Part shown: piece after piece, positions 32,189 to 44,107 of the stretch
How the letters are laid out: each line of letters starts with the position of its first letter
Numbering within the stretch: the stretch's first letter is position 1
NCBI GenBank assembly: GCA_001247695.2
Contig: LGRX02026040.1
Location: forward strand, 30,217-94,216
Direction of reading: 5' to 3'
Source of the DNA: Cymbomonas tetramitiformis
Lineage: Eukaryota > Chlorophyta > Pyramimonadophyceae > Pyramimonadales > Pyramimonadaceae
DNA length: 64,000 nucleotides
Notes under the pieces: model-generated
What the model was told of the DNA's origin: nothing
Seen by the model: the letters and a program-made list of their open reading frames with translations, nothing else
Databases searched by the model: none
Program-made: the position numbers and the translations under genes

Positions 32189-32635
32189 TCATCCGCAATC
32201 ATCTGAATCAGATGAGCTACTACTGTCATCCTCGCTACTACTGTTACCATCGAGTTCACGGAAGAAATCCGCCTTGCGATCCAACACAACTTGCAAGCAA
32301 TCAGTTCGTCGTCGAATGGCCATAGGGACAGCATTTCCTTTGAACCGGGCAAGCCAAGCCGGCATGAAAGGAACATCCTGAATTACCACTTGATTCTCAA
32401 TGCTGTTTGCGCGAACGAATGGCTGAGACACGTCCCATGGCATGTCTTTGCGCAGGTAAATGTTCTTGCTGATGTCGTCCGCAAGCGCAGCCGCCTTTGG
32501 GTACCAACGGGCCTTCAACAGAAAGATCTCGTGACCGGGAAGGTCAAGCTTGACAATCTTCATGATTTCCCCATACCTATCTTCAACGTCATCGTCCGGT
32601 ATCTCGCCTGTAAGAAGTTGGGCTTGAGTTGGCAC
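32189..32635 (-). pseudogene. DUF4216-like C-terminal fragment of an En/Spm transposase ORF
   Basis: The ORF is 148 codons, apparently lacking its N-terminus. DRYGEIMKIVKLDLPGHEIF is followed by LLKARWYPKA, then QPFVRANSIENQVVIQDVPF, which fits the yGxIxEIxxL...FkcxW...PFilAxqxxQVxyxxD layout of DUF4216. It ends in a serine/aspartate-rich tail (SSSEDDSSSSSDSDD). The domain lies downstream of transposases in CACTA elements. The catalytic part is missing here. Confidence 0.5.
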
Positions 32636-32813
32636 TCCCGGAGTTCGAAAGATGGACGGAGGGTGTTTTTACTTCGCCATTACCGGCCGTGTTACCGAGT
32701 TTCGTGGGCATCGGAGCAGATTTTGAATTTATCTTGGATTTGGCCCCTTCCTTGAAGGGGGCTCACCCTTATCGTTAGGGTTTCATCCCTTCGGTGCTTC
32801 GCTTACGGTTGCC

Positions 32814-34420
32814 ATGGCCGCCGTGGATCCTTCTGATGGATTCACCACTCCGGTTCCGGCTGGGATCGACACGCGGAGGGCGCTTCCCTTCAGCGACGGC
32901 CCTGAGGAGCCTGTGCCCCCTACACCTGTGAAGAATCGCCCACTTGCGGGTGATGAGACAGGCGGTGCTGTGATTGTCAGGGACTGCCAGACTATTCTCC
33001 GCGAGCCTGGTCACAGAGCCAGTATCATCCAGCAAGTTCGTGACCAGTGCCGGCCCACTCACATCAAAGCCTCGGAGTGGGTTTTCGACATCGACAAGAT
33101 CAAAGGCCAAGTGCCTCGGGAAATTGCATTGGACCGCTTCACTCAAGCGGTAAAGACCCAGCTAACTGACTTCAATCTCCAGTTTGCCACGGTATTCCAC
33201 CCGACAGACCTCACCACGACTGTTCTTCCTGAGGCCACTCGTATTCTCTACCGCATCCTGACGTCATTGGTGCGTGGATCATGCCTTCGGCTCATTGAGG
33301 AGTCGGCTACGGTGTCTCCGGATGATGGGCGCCGTGCATGGCTCGTCATCTGCCGGGCCGTTGCCAGGCGACGCAGGCCGTGGGTTTCCCATGGCTACCT
33401 GTTCGAGACAGCTCCGGCGATCGAGCTGCTGGAGGATGTTGACCCCGAGCCCTATATTAAGGGTTTCATGCAGCACCACACCGCTGTCCGGTCCGAGCTC
33501 AGACCTGGTGTTGAGCCTGACGATGTGTGGGGTGTGGGGTTCGCCTTGGACCTCCTCACCCTTCGCATGTGCCCTCTGTATTATAAGGATCTTCTGCAGG
33601 AGTGGAGTTCTAAGACGGCCGAGGGCAGGGAGAAGCGGGCTCTCGGAATTCAGCAGTTCACGTTGGCTGTGAAGGCCTTTCACCAACAGAAAACAGAGGA
33701 AAAGAAGCTGCTTAAGGAGAAGAAGAAAAAGGATGGGTCTCCGCGTTGGCGGCCTCACTTCTCTCTGGGGAGTCCCCTTCTGCCGCCCTTCTGGCCCGTG
33801 CGGGTATCCCGCAGACTCGCATTGTTGGTGGCCGCAGGCGTGACGAGCCCAGACACCCGCCACAGACTCGGGATGCTCAGCCGCAGGCATCCGGACAGGG
33901 TGCTCACCGGTCTGGGGGCGACAGGGGTACAGCTCCCCGCGCCAGACCGGCCCGCGGCGGGAAGAATCGACAACAGAACATGAAGGGGCACAGGAAGGGC
34001 TCTCACCCTTCCCCTCATGCCCCTCCACCGCGGACTCAGGGGCAGCGGCAGCCTGCATCCGGTGGTTCACCGACTGCCTTGCGGGTGACACGGGATGCAC
34101 AGGGCCGCCACACGGTCCAGTGTTGGGACTGTGGCGGCCCTCACTTCCGCCGTGATTGCCCTGGAGGGGTGCAGAGTGCGCATGTGGCGGGGTTCCACCC
34201 CGAGGGCGCGCCTATTGCAGACATCCTGTCAGAGCTGGATGCGGCTTTCCTCGATCCGGAGGAGGACGTGTATGAGTCATGCTTATACTCTTACTCATTG
34301 GAGCTCGGGGAGGCACCGCTTGACCTCCCCGCGGCCCAGGCGGCTGCCGTTGTGCCGCACTCTGCCGTCGATCAACTCGTCATTCATCATGATGAGATAT
34401 GCAGGATTACAACTTACTAA
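32814..34420 (+). CDS. retrotransposon Gag (capsid-like plus zinc knuckle), frameshifted
   Basis: It starts at ATG in the context GCCATGG. The first frame (32814-33983) gives a helical capsid-like region (VFDIDKIKGQ... DGRRAWLVICRAVARRR... EDVDPEPYIKGF) and a lysine-rich stretch near residue 300. Between about 33740 and 33980 the coding signal moves to another frame (33746-34420). That frame has an arginine/glycine-rich linker and the zinc knuckle CWDCGGPHFRRDC (Cx2Cx3Hx4C, one residue shorter than usual). It packages element RNA in virus-like particles. The shift is either a mutation or a programmed frameshift. No pol follows. Confidence 0.7.
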
Positions 34421-37400
34421 CCAAATTGATATGCATCATACTAGCCACATGTTGTCCAGTGGTATACAGATCATCTTGTATGATAAATCACTATCAATTT
34501 GCTTAAGTGTACTAAATCAGCAAGTACCTGCATAATGCATAATCACTGACACTATATTGACATTCACTGATTCAGTAAGTGAAATGATCAACTATAATAT
34601 CAACCATGTGTATGATAATGTAGATAGCATCCAACAAACACATGTGCGTGTTGGATGTCGGTGATGGCGATAGTTATGGTAAACAGGATAAAACCACATG
34701 TTGTAGGGCTGGATAGAGAATATCTCCAGACCCGAAGGCAGTATACCGTGTTCATAATGCAGCTGGTAACTGCTGAACACTCTCCATACCTTTACTATCG
34801 CTGGAGCAACACCAACTTCTACATTGCATTCTGATAATTGATACTGTTCTGATCAGTTCAAATGCATGTAACTCTCTCAGATCAGTAATCATATTGACAG
34901 CTGATAGAGGTTATTATAGACACTGCTCTGAATCATTTATCAAGCTTTGTTCTAATTTACTTGGAATCTGAAGATATCACTTTGATACTCTTTCGGTGCA
35001 CCGCCATATGCCCAAGTAATTGATAGGTTACTGACAAGTTATCACTTAAGTGACTGCACTTAAAAGTTGATACACTATATATATATCATTAGGGTTTGGT
35101 CTATTTGTCATGGGTTTCAATCAGCAAAAACCAGTGTACCAAATATTGACCATACATATATCTTCGCATATCAACATGAAAAATGTCAAATTCCATTTCA
35201 TGTATTCAGGTGAGATATATTACAGAGGTGTAACAGCTTTATACATTATAGTATACACCTAGTGCTCACACACACTCACTGACTTATAAGTCAAAAAGTG
35301 GTGAAAATGGGTAAAAATCTCACACGTATGATTTCAAAATGAAAATTCGAGTATGATTTCTTTTGCTGATCCAATTTTTTACCTATTAAGGTATATGGGG
35401 AAAATACCTGAGCACTTGTAACACCCTGTAACACCCTAAAATCACGTGTAAAAACTAGGGGGTGTAACGTACATCTCAAGTATCACGTGGTAAACAGTGA
35501 CATATTAAATGCAGTTTTGCTTTAATTCCTTCAGGAAATGTTCATACTGCTTAAATTTGATATAATTAGGTGTTACTGATACCATGTAACACCCTAAGGT
35601 CACTGTATGTGATGAGGGTCACAGTAACCCTACACACCCTAAAATGCCACTCAGTAGGAGAATGTAGGAGTCTTACCGTGTAGGAGAATGTAGAAGTCTT
35701 ACCGTGGCGGGCCGGCCCGGGGCCGCAGAAGCTCGCTCCGGGCCGAAACCGGGCCGAAGGGGCTTTCGCCCCCGGGCCGCACAAAAATATGAGCCGGCCA
35801 AACTTCGGCCAAAAATATAGGCATTTTATGCCACTTTTTATCAAACCCCCATACTTAATTTCAAAATTTCTTCCCTGACCGTTTTGGCCGAAAGCGGGCC
35901 AGCGGAAATATAGTTTACGGGCCGTAGAGAATTTTGGAAGACTTCTACCCTGATATAATGGTGAACCACACTATATTTGGCATTTTGGTCATGCTGAAAT
36001 CAGCACATTCATGACCAATATTTCGGGCAACAACCCAAGAACTGTAGGGCAACATCCCAATAACTGTACAGCTGCTTCCTATAAGGATTGCATGCTGCTT
36101 AATGAGGTAATAGGCACTTGACAACTGCCTATGGAATTCACACTTCCTTGAGGGGGGAAGAAGGTGGAACCATATATATACTTCACCTCATTACATCAAT
36201 GTACAAATATAATACATGTACAATATACAGATATATATATATATCACACGCACACACACACATCCATTTTATATTTTGATATGGTGATTTCTGATGGATT
36301 GCTTTAGATAAGACCACTGCATCCACAAGTAACGTTGAAATCTGTACAACGTTAAACCCATCGTCAATAATAAAGTGTAAAGTCGGGTGGGAAACTACAT
36401 CCCAATGACTATAAGTTGACTATTGCTCAGCATTTACATTCTCGAGTAAGGGCGGAATGCTTAATAACTATATATAACATATAACCTGATACCATGCTTA
36501 ATTGCATATCTTTGGATCAGAAGATGATAGTTATATAATGTATATATATATATATCCCACCTGATACACTTTGGCACTATGGCCATATATAAGAGTGGGA
36601 AGGACAGGTGCATCGCTGTAGGACTGGTTGATATAGTCCCAGTACTGAAGGCAGGATGTGGCACCCGAATAACAGCTGATAACTGTTGGGTGACCACCAT
36701 GCAAAACCTTCCAGGCGTAACTCCTTCGTCCTAGGATGCAAGTGAATTGTTCATAATATGTTGACATCACATAAAAGCATTCTGAGGAAACCCCTATATA
36801 TTCATGTGAGTTGTCATCACTACAAATGACATGGGTTTCGAATCGTCGAAATGAGTATAACTCCGATGAATTCATTAGTACAGAACAGCTGCTGAGATTA
36901 TTCCTCCGGCTGGATTGCAATCATTCACAATCCCTGTACATTCCGGTGACAAAATTTTGCACTGGACTGATCACCACATTTGGTATAATCGGTGATATAT
37001 AAATCATCAGAAAAAGCGTTGCAATCAGTACAATGCTGTCTAAACTCACAAAGATGAGTAATAGTTTTCCTCAGATATAATAAATTGAGGCACAATGTGA
37101 CCTGCGCTAAGATCGCGCATGCATGGACACATTTCATACAACCCCCGGTACGAGCGGACAAGGTTGACTGCCACGACATCACATCTGAAATCAATAAATC
37201 ACTCAGAGAGAAGGTGTTGACATCAGTATAACACCATTATACAGATAGTCATGAGGAGTTTAAAGAAGACACAGTCCCTCCGATATTGACAACATGGTAC
37301 ACATATTACCATACTCTCTGATTATATATTTGATCCCACAGCATACGATGATGGTAATAGCAAACCACTTCGCCGCTGGAGGGTAGTGTTGTATTTGATA

Positions 37401-39130
37401 CAGCACATTCATGGGCACTATGTGACCCACGCTGATGACGTGAATTCGGGCTGCATCCCAAAAACTGCGATGCACCTTCGGTGCAATTTGCTGCATCCCG
37501 AGAACTGCTGTCCAGCTTCGTCGAAAGCTGCCACGTCATCACATATGAGGTCGGACCTCTGTTGTATTTAAACGGCGCCTGACAACCGCCTGGCAATTTA
37601 CACTTCCTTGAGGGGGGAAGATGGTAAGCTAAAAAAATACAACTAAAAACCAAATAAATAAATAAGACAAATAATAAAACAAATAAGTTGCATCATCGTT
37701 GTTGTTTTGGTAATCATGACTATATACAGTCAAACCATGTAAAACTCCATGAAGTTGACACACATATGTATCGAACATTTCTAAGGTCATCAGCCATGAC
37801 GTACATATGAGCTTGATTTTGAAGACCTAGACATTTGTATACATCTGGTCTAGCATGTATCCAGACTAGAATTGTATATTGACTCGGTGCAAGCACTATA
37901 GCCTCTGCCACCGATGATCACTGAAAAAGGGCAACCATTCTTGATATTTCATACAACATATCATCTAATTGGATCATTAAAGGTGTCAAGAGTACTCAAT
38001 GCAATATGCAGGCTACAGTACAGCCTGAGTACAACACCTAGATAGGTCAAAGTCACCGAGCTGACCAATGCAGCATAAATGCTAGCTGCCTTTGAAGGCT
38101 ACATAATAAGTCTATTGCCCTTATGCCTTGAAATGTATCCGTGTATTGGCATCTCTTTGAGGTAGTCATCATGCCTGCTGAATGAGCCATACCGGTCGTC
38201 TTGTCTTCATTGATCATTGCATATCTGATCATACCGCCATTGAACAATGCCTATTCTGTGAGATTATTATATCACGAGGCATTTCATTAGTGCACATCAA
38301 AAAAATACAGTGCAGCAGAGATCATCAGCTCTTCATCAGACCTTTTAAGGTTGAGTTGTTGTCAAATGTATTGATTCATTGGACACCACATCTCAGATGT
38401 CTATCCATTATGGAATACAGAATCCGTGCAGTCATGGCTATTCAGCCTCCAATATAGCTATCATGGCTATCCAGCCTATGGCCCAACTGTTGGCAAACAG
38501 CCTCTATGCCCCATAACTAAAGATGACACGAGCCACTCATGTATTCCATGTGTCATATGAAAACAGCCAACATTTCTCCCTATGACCCTAAGAAGGGAAT
38601 CATCTCCTTCAGCAAGGGGAAGTGGGTTATGCTGTAAAATTGACCAGTCTGATCATCATGAAGGTAACAGATTTGAAAAAAATCGATTGAAACGTGTATT
38701 GAAAATGACTATTCCTTAAGATAAGGTATTGCACCTAAGGGAATAAAGGTTTCATCGTCTGAAATAGAAAGGAGTTTTTCATTGACTCTAGTTCCTGAAT
38801 CCAGAATCATATAGAAAATATATTCTATCCTGTGCATATAGAAAGTACATTAGATTCAGATTCTGAGCATACAAGTGGACTTGAATGCACTCGAGTTTGT
38901 ACTGAGTTGCAATTGTCCAAAGTTTTATTCTGACATCACTACTTATTTGTGGAATAGCATACAATGGTATAAACCATCCACATATAGATTGACATCATAC
39001 TTGTGCTTTCATATCATTTTTGGCACATAAGACACGCATGCTTCATTGAGGAGTTATGACTCTTTGAAAGCTCATTCTGGAATGTTTAGAAATTTGTCGC
39101 CTCGTCCATTAGGCCACGAAGTCTTGGGAA

Positions 39131-39180
39131 AAGCCATGGCGGGACTCGAACCCGCAATTTGTAGATGGTTTCCAAGCGCA
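39131..39180 (-). other. tRNA-Ser-like 3' half
   Basis: The minus strand reads TGCGCTTGGAAACC (a GGA anticodon loop context), a short variable region, GCGGGTTCGAGTCCCGC as a perfect T-arm, and CATGGCTT as acceptor 3' strand. The 5' half (D-arm and acceptor 5' strand) is absent and is replaced by unrelated AT-rich sequence. It is probably a tRNA-derived retroposon fragment rather than a gene. Confidence 0.5.
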
Positions 39181-41036
39181 GTTCATTCTCATTCTGGAAA
39201 GTTATAGAAACTTTAAATTAATGGTAAATAGTCATCAACAAGCCACAATTCTGTCGGCATTGAAATGACACATTCATTATTCATACTTTTTTACCATGAC
39301 AAGTCTTTGAATAGTGTATGCCCAAAAATAAAATGGGCACCATTGAGATATGTGATCATGTACCAAAGAGGATTCATATATACACATATCACTAGGCGAT
39401 GCCATGTTCTAGTCACAATGAAATGACATACCAGCCATTCATCAAGTACGGAAATACAGCTCGTAGTAAGTTGTTGTCATTACAGACACTTCTTGATTGA
39501 CTCTCCATTAGCTTCGATACCAAAGTTAGCTTCAATACCATCACTAGTTTCGTTGTTCATTATGACAATCATTATCCAGAAACATTGTCTAAGTTGGGTA
39601 CACTATTGTAACCCTGAACCAACAATGTATGCGGGCTGCAACCCAAAAACTGCATATTGAATCATAGTGAATTGGCATTGGCATTTGACATCATCTGGCA
39701 TTGTTTCGCCACATTCAAAAGCGTCAGGCATGTTGCCGGTATGACGTAGAGAGAATCGGTGTTCATATTGACATTGTTACCTCGAAAGCACTTGATTCGA
39801 TGAGTAATCTCAGTCTGATTTCTATCAAACCATTTTTCACATAACATAATAATTGAATGGCATTCTCCATCACCATCTGATTGGTTTGATACACCTCTTT
39901 TTAAAGGGGGAGGAAGGAGTATAGATTCATTCATTCTTCATACAGCTGCCACAAATTGATTTACATCATTTTGATTTTACATCATTGTGATTTTGCTTGG
40001 AAGATTAAAAATCTTATGAAAAGTTCCAGCATCTGTGTATAGTAGCAGTCATAAAGTTTGATGACATGGTACATCATGCCGATTGAAGCATTAAATGAAG
40101 TCTTTATTTGACTTACTGACACATGAAGTTCATTATGAAGAAATCATAGATGCATATTTCTCCGGCTCTATCATATTATATGAAGGGCACTGACATAGGA
40201 GAACGATGGTTTTTTAAATGTGAATAAGCTATATTGTAAGCTTACGACCATTACTTTGACGTCAACAGCCTGAGATGCTGATTGTTGAATTTCAAAAGTT
40301 GAAGGATTCGTTGAATCAGCCTTGGTAACATGTGTTTTGATTGATGAATTGTTGATCCATGGTTTTCCCCCAAATCTAGAGAAGCTGGTGCACAAGTTGT
40401 TGCCAGTGTCTGAAGGAAAGCATCTGAGCCAAGGATTGCCATTTGTGCCATTCAGGCATCGAATTCCATAACAGCAAAGCCGAGTGAGTGAGATCCGCCG
40501 CTCTAGCTATTTGCCCGTCATTCCTTCCAGGTTCATGACAAGAGACAATTCATCAAAGTCATACACCAATGCATAAATCACATGTATGGTTGCACAGTTT
40601 GTATCCGAATGCAATCCCATAGAGGTTAAGCATCTAGACAGCAACTCTGGCCAACAAAAAGCCTTCCTGTCTTCGGATATCTTGAGCATTCTCATTTCCA
40701 GCTCCATTGTAATCAAGGAAGCATCATGCATGTGCCTCGCCGGGACGCTGCTCCTCAAAACCGCACACTAGAGGCGAGCCTTACGAGACAATGACCTTTG
40801 GCCTGTGGGGCGTCAACCCCTTATCAAATCCTGAACACTTGTTAACACCTGGATAAATTTATCATGATGTAACTTAAGTGGGATTATAAGTTCCACATAA
40901 TCATATTGTCTACGTATGCTGAAGGCATAACTGCCGCATATGGTCACGATAGGTCGTAGCTTCTATAACATTGTGGCTTCTGAGTCAAAAGCTGATAGCC
41001 GATGACTTTGGCCAATGATTGCCGACCAAATAATGA

Positions 41037-41145
41037 TCAGGGCTGCATCCCAAGAACTGCAGGGCTGCATCCCAAAAACTGCAGGGCTGCATCCCAAAAA
41101 CTGCAGGGCTGCATCCCAAAAACTGCAGGGTTACATCCCTAACAT
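41037..41145. repeat. tandem 22-bp repeat GGGCTGCATCCCAAAAACTGCA, about 5 copies
   Basis: Four near-perfect units and one diverged unit. Related single motifs occur at about 36048, 37449, 37490, 39632 and 41790 in the same internal region. Confidence 0.9.
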
Positions 41146-41995
41146 TTTTACCCTGCATCAAATTGATATGACAGGAGCGGGAATTGATCCTTCCTTGCTG
41201 AGGTGTAGTGAGCCTTGTACAAATCATACCCTTGCACAGATACGCATACATGCGGGTACCATATCTGTGGATAAATAAAAACTGCTATGCTACCTTTGCC
41301 AGACCGTGGTTTGTCATTCGGATCTTATGGCCAGTAATCCGCAGCTACCGGATACTGAGGTGGACGGAGTTGTGATCCTGAGTTATGATTGACATACATA
41401 ACTAAACGAATTTCACATTAGTACGTTGTCGAATCCAATCTATGAAATGTTCGTCAGAGCGCGCGTACCGGACCGAAAAATAAAAGGAGAACTGGGGCAG
41501 ATCGGGTGAGGATTTAAAGTGGACTCATAGAGACCCTCCGATATCTCGTTAAGCAGGGCCCACTCCGTTTGCATTAAACCAAGCCCCCAAAAACGGGCTC
41601 TCCATAGTATTCATGTGAACTTCAGGGGAGTAAGCTCTCTGAAGGGAGGAAGAGGTGGATGCATTATATAAAGCCGTAAAAACGTCACTCTGAAATACGA
41701 TACGAACGGCAGCGCTATATCTATCCGTAACGTAAACCTCGGAAGATACCTTGAAACGTCACTCTGAAATACGATACGCAATTCATGGGGGCTACATTCT
41801 AAGAACTGTAAGGCTAAATGTCTAAGGTGAGGGTTTAAAGTGGACTCAGTTCCCCCCAATATCCTAAAAACACCTTGAGGGACGCCTCATCGGTGTAAGA
41901 AGACTGGTACCAGCTCAACAACAAAGACACCAAAGACATATACAAAGGTATGCACCCTATATTGTGAGGTCACAACTCTTCTAAGAGGGGAGATC

Positions 41996-42540
41996 TGTCA
42001 GGGATATGACCGATGACATATGTGTCATACATGTCATACCTGTCATACCTGTCATACCTGTCATACCTGTCATACCATGTCATGTCATGTCATATGTTAT
42101 AATGACATACAGTCGTCGAGTATTGTCAGTACGGTCGACTATGACATGTACAGTCATAATATCAGTCATCCACTCACCATGAGTGGCATCTGTCATCGAG
42201 AGGCCGGGTACGGAATCTCGATGATGAAGCAAGACAAGTTCTTGAAGAACAAACTGTTCTGAGAGGACGCGTCTTCGCTTCAAGCATGAATTGAACAACA
42301 TGCGGGTATCAACAGGCTAATTCGACCAGCCGATACTGTTAGTTCACCCAATAACCTCGGGTTCACAACCCGATGGTGGTAACGCTTATGAAGCGTGAGG
42401 GCATTGGTATATGAGGAGCATTGCGCTCAAGCAGACTACTGGATACCAGAGACTGCACTCATATCCCACCAAATATTGTTGCGCGTTGCTACAGTTCAAT
42501 AGCAGCCGCATAGTCTGAAAGGTTGTATATCAACCTTGAC
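41996..42540 (+). repeat. 3' LTR of the large LTR element
   Basis: It matches 23510-24085 apart from a shorter CATGT tract and about six substitutions. It is preceded by the purine tract AAGAGGGGAGATC and followed by a C-run. Confidence 0.85.
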
Positions 42541-42684
42541 CCCCCTTCCCCCCTCTACTCCGATATTTTGCATCGGGGGGTTTGGTGGGATATCCTCACA
42601 ATGGATATCCGGTTAAGTGGGCGATCAGGTTGACAGTTTCGTTGAAGTCTATAACGCTGAATATTATGAGGTAACGAATATGAT

Positions 42685-44107
42685 ATGAAGCAGGGGAGTC
42701 TGGTAAAGGTCTTGGTGGACTTTGGCGGCGCCTCATACAACTTTGTCTCAAAGAAGTGTGCAGAGCGGTGCGGGCAGGTTGAGCGAGCAGGGACACAAAT
42801 GCGAGTCACCCTGGCAGATGGTTCGGTGAAGACCACGTGATCTACAGCCTACGCCAAATTCTCCGCGAACACCACCACAGACACCTACACTGAGAACGCG
42901 TTGGCTTTGCGAGTATTACCGTTGGGTATTCAGGTGGATGTGTTGCTGCGAGGTAAATAGTTGCGAAGCCTCTCCCCTGTGACTCTAGATTACGCGGGCA
43001 ATGGGTCAATTGGATTCAATAGGAGGTCCCAGCACAACGGTAAGGTTGGCCAGCGGGTAGTCATTTCTGGTTGTAGTCCAGGGGTCTCCAGCAGTCCCAA
43101 GCAGCGTGGGAAAGGGAGTTGCGCGGCGGGCTTGTAGATGAGGTGTTTCTCACTACAGCACAGCTAAAAAAGCTTTTGATTTATGCAGAGACGCGCAGAC
43201 TGAATAGGGATGATGATCCCAACCTTCAGCCTCAATGACAGTTGGTAATGCCCCCGCCGACGATCCAGCCAGCGAGGAGTCAACCTTCGCCGCCACTGCA
43301 GTAGACCCTGATCTTAGTACGCCGGGCAACAATGAGGACGCTGAGGCGAGCTCTGAGTGGCAGCTCAAGTTCCAGTCCTTCTTTGGCCCTGAGTATGAGA
43401 AGGAGATGTCTGCATGCAGATATAAACCAGTTACCTGGACAGAAGAATTTCATATTTGACCACATGACGATGTTGTGATTAAACTGGACCCAGAGGCCAG
43501 TCAGAAATGCCCCCCAAGCCAGCGCGCCTACAAGAAGTTTGCAGAAGAGAATCGCCAGCTCCGTGAACGCCTGGAAGTCCTTCTAGCAAAAGGGTATATC
43601 AGGCCCTTCTCCAGTCCCTATGCAGCCCCCTGCCTGATGGTCCCGAAGCCAGGCAACTCTAAGGACGTAAGGAGTTGCGCCTGGTGATCGATTACCGCCA
43701 GCTTAATAAGCAAACGACGGTGAAAGATAAAAATTAATACCCTCTGCCTTCGTGATCTGGAGGTCTGACCGGACATTCAGATCATGTTTGACGAGATGCG
43801 CGGAACTAAGTACTTCTCCTCCTTCGACGCGGTGGATGGGTTCTGGCAGGTTCATATGGCACCCAAGGACATTGAGAAGACTGCCTTCACCACACATATG
43901 GGGTCATATGAGTGGATGGTGATGCCCCAGGGTTTGCAGAATCCCCCCTCCCAGTATCAGCGGCGCATGCAGCGAGCGTTGGGTCACCTCCCCTTCGTCC
44001 GCATTTTTATTGACGGCATTGCTTGCTTCAGTTCCTCCATCGAGGAACACTACGAGCATGCCAAGACCTTACTTTTAACGTGTCGGGAGCTAAGGGAGTG
44101 TTTCTGA
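42685..44107 (+). pseudogene. decayed Ty3/gypsy pol fragment (protease and RT)
   Basis: A retropepsin-like segment at 42685-42960 reads VKVLVDFGGASYNFVSKKCA; the catalytic D-S/T-G is D-F-G and stops interrupt it. Then from about 43475 in shifting frames come LLAKGYIRPFSSPYAAPCLM, VIDYRQLNKQTT-like sequence, YFSSFDAVDGFWQVHMAPKD, KTAFTTHMGSYEWMVMPQGL and FVRIFIDGIACFSSS. These are RT fingers/palm motifs of Ty3/gypsy; motif C is degenerate (F-I-D-G instead of Y-x-D-D). Multiple stops and frameshifts make it inactive. The gag-only LTR element lies immediately upstream and may have inserted into it. Confidence 0.85.

Larger units (their letters stand above)
31000..32635 (-). mobile_element. partial CACTA/CMC-type transposon end with subterminal and tandem repeats
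   Basis: Short CCACACGTGTGG / GTCCATACG motifs in both orientations crowd 31070-31320 and 31970-32120, as in subterminal regions of En/Spm elements. Four copies of a tandem unit of about 175 bp lie between them. An ORF with a DUF4216-like motif follows on the minus strand. No clear terminal inverted repeats were found and the upstream end seems replaced by the gag leader near 32.65 kb, so it is incomplete. Confidence 0.5.
34421..41995. other. 7.5-kb AT-rich internal region without pol
   Basis: No frame shows a protease, RT, RNase H or integrase motif. Recurrent features are a motif of about 22 nt, GGGCTGCATCCCAAAAACTG, found singly or in tandem, and purine tracts of the type CTTGAGGGGGGAAGA (36148, 37606). 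The latter resemble PPTs and suggest decayed internal copies of the element 3' end. TA microsatellites are at 36226-36242 and 36540-36556. Confidence 0.55.
23510..42540 (+). mobile_element. about 19-kb LTR retrotransposon with gag only (TR-GAG/LARD-like), hosting nested transposons
   Basis: Both LTRs are in the same orientation. A polypurine tract (AAGAGGGGAGATC) sits immediately before the 3' LTR, and candidate TSD C-runs lie outside. The internal 17.9 kb contains a gag (32814-34420) but no protease, integrase, RT or RNase H that I can recognise. Two DNA-transposon blocks (24259-28832 and about 31.0-32.6 kb) are nested in the 5' half. The LTRs differ by only about 1-2%, so the insertion is fairly recent. 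Two separate LTRs of independent insertions are an alternative; the shared PPT/TSD context favours one element. Confidence 0.65.
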
